Under the pieces are notes generated by a model. It ran no database searches. It saw nothing but the letters and a program-made list of their open reading frames with translations, and was not told the DNA's origin. A stretch of 6,299 nt of DNA from Thermoproteales archaeon (GTDB lineage Archaea; Thermoproteota; Thermoprotei; Thermoproteales; Thermocladiaceae): contig JAMOMD010000372.1 of assembly GCA_027068725.1 (NCBI GenBank), forward strand, positions 1 to 6,299, read 5' to 3'. Shown here one piece after another: positions 5,949-6,299 of the stretch (positions are counted from its first letter, which is position 1; each line of letters opens with the position of its first letter). A program made the translations under genes and the position numbers.

Positions 5949-5960
5949 GCAGGGATCCCA

Positions 5961-5973
5961 GCCTAGCTGAGGC
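5961..5973. repeat. Imperfect palindrome between promoter and rps3 start
   Basis: GCCTAGCTGAGGC has GCCT/AGGC arms round a five-base centre. It lies between the AT core at 5981-5989 and the rps3 start, next to a perfect 8-bp palindrome GGGATCCC at 5952-5959. Both fall in or near the predicted transcription start and short leader of rps3, so an operator or leader hairpin is possible. A chance origin is equally possible at this length. Confidence 0.3.
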
Positions 5974-5980
5974 CACTACC

Positions 5981-5989
5981 TTAAAAAAG
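5981..5989. promoter_or_regulatory. TATA-like element of the divergent rps3 / right-edge gene pair
   Basis: TTAAAAAAG on the plus strand reads CTTTTTTAA on the minus strand. Its centre is 37 nt before the rps3 TTG at 5948, predicting a leader of about 10 nt, and 27 nt before the plus-strand TTG at 6012, predicting a leaderless mRNA. It is the only AT-rich block between the two starts. This supports rps3 as the first gene of its operon. Confidence 0.5.
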
Positions 5990-6011
5990 TTAACTACATA
6001 CTAATTACAGG

Positions 6012-6299
6012 TTGCATCAGAGTATTGCAAGTCTACTTGCAGAACTCGCACTCACATGTGAGATCGTGGTACTTCTGCGTGGCCGCCTCCTAACATGGCC
6101 TGTGCTTCCTCTCCCATATTTTAATAGAATAATCATTACATCATGTCCATCATTTTATAGAAAGATTATCTCCATTGCCTGTGCAGAATCTATATATGTA
6201 GTATTTTCAAGACTCTCAGCACATACACTACTCGATAAGATATATGTATTCAAATGCAAGCTCAAGCGCATAATAATAGACTTTGAACTAAGTGATAGA
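6012..6299 (+). CDS. Unrecognised protein, N-terminal 96 residues (3' end beyond window)
   Basis: A plus-strand frame is open from a stop at 5991-5993 to the right edge. The first start codon is TTG at 6012, giving MHQSIASLLAELALTCEIVV and so on for 96 codons. The other plus frames are closed by stops and codon use (AGA, ATA, CTC, CTA) matches the real genes nearby, so I think it is coding. There is no ATG; GTG at 6066 or 6102 are alternative starts. Residues 1-20 are moderately hydrophobic but not clearly a membrane helix. Five cysteines (16, 45, 57, 82 and none closely paired apart from spacing by chance) form no known metal motif. The end (DKIYVFKCKLKRIIIDFELSDR region, 75-96) alternates strand-like hydrophobic and charged residues, as in an alpha/beta protein. 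I do not recognise the family. It is not rpl22, the usual neighbour of rps3, which would also be on the other strand. Confidence 0.5.
   Translation, partial: MHQSIASLLAELALTCEIVVLLRGRLLTWPVLPLPYFNRIIITSCPSFYRKIISIACAESIYVVFSRLSAHTLLDKIYVFKCKLKRIIIDFELSDR

Noticed and set aside
6139..6153. Minus-strand ATGATGGACATGATG resembling C boxes of a C/D guide RNA
   Set aside because: The boxes do not fully match RUGAUGA, no D/D' CUGA boxes are suitably spaced, and the region lies inside a plausible coding frame.
1..6299. CRISPR array, transposon ends, tRNA or rRNA genes, defence system
   Set aside because: I found no regularly spaced repeats, terminal inverted repeats, transposase motifs, cloverleaf-like sequence or defence-family protein; most of the window is housekeeping genes.

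Overview
This window looks like the chromosome of a hyperthermophilic archaeon, most likely from the Thermoproteota (crenarchaeal side). The evidence is an archaeal-type ribosomal protein S3 (eS/uS-like, with no bacterial features), ribosomal protein L29 followed directly by the Rpp29/Pop4 subunit of RNase P, an archaeal radical-SAM family, leaderless-looking genes with AT cores about 25-30 nt before the start codon, frequent GTG/TTG starts, and heavy use of AGA/AGG and ATA codons. I cannot fix the genus.

Layout from left to right. (1) Positions 1-610, minus strand: the first 203 codons of an unrecognised gene that runs off the left edge. (2) Positions 611-662: a 52-bp divergent promoter region with one AT core placed to serve both sides. 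(3) Positions 663-3250, plus strand: a two-gene unit. A cobalamin-binding-type radical SAM protein overlaps by GTGA with an RsmB/NOP-type RNA cytosine-C5 methyltransferase that has unusual motif I and motif IV residues. (4) Positions 3334-3675, plus: a small dicluster-type ferredoxin that lacks one cysteine of its second cluster motif. (5) Positions 3761-4627, plus: a UbiA-superfamily membrane prenyltransferase that converges on, and overlaps by 14 nt, the end of the ribosomal unit. (6) Positions 5948 down to 4614, minus: rps3 - rpl29 - rnp1. (7) Positions 5949-6011: a second divergent promoter region. (8) Positions 6012-6299, plus: an unrecognised gene open to the right edge.

The ribosomal unit is a piece of the archaeal S10/spc cluster. 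In most archaea rpl22 precedes rps3 and rps17 follows rnp1. Here neither neighbour is present, and rps3 has its own TATA-like element, so the three genes appear to form a stand-alone operon. The translation theme extends to the methyltransferase, which by family should modify rRNA or tRNA, and perhaps to the radical SAM protein coupled to it. The ferredoxin could supply electrons to radical SAM chemistry, but this rests only on proximity.

The most unusual item is the L29 protein. At 125 residues it is nearly twice the usual length, and residues 65-125 look like a winged-helix domain fused to a normal L29 core. I see no CRISPR array, transposon, tRNA or rRNA gene.
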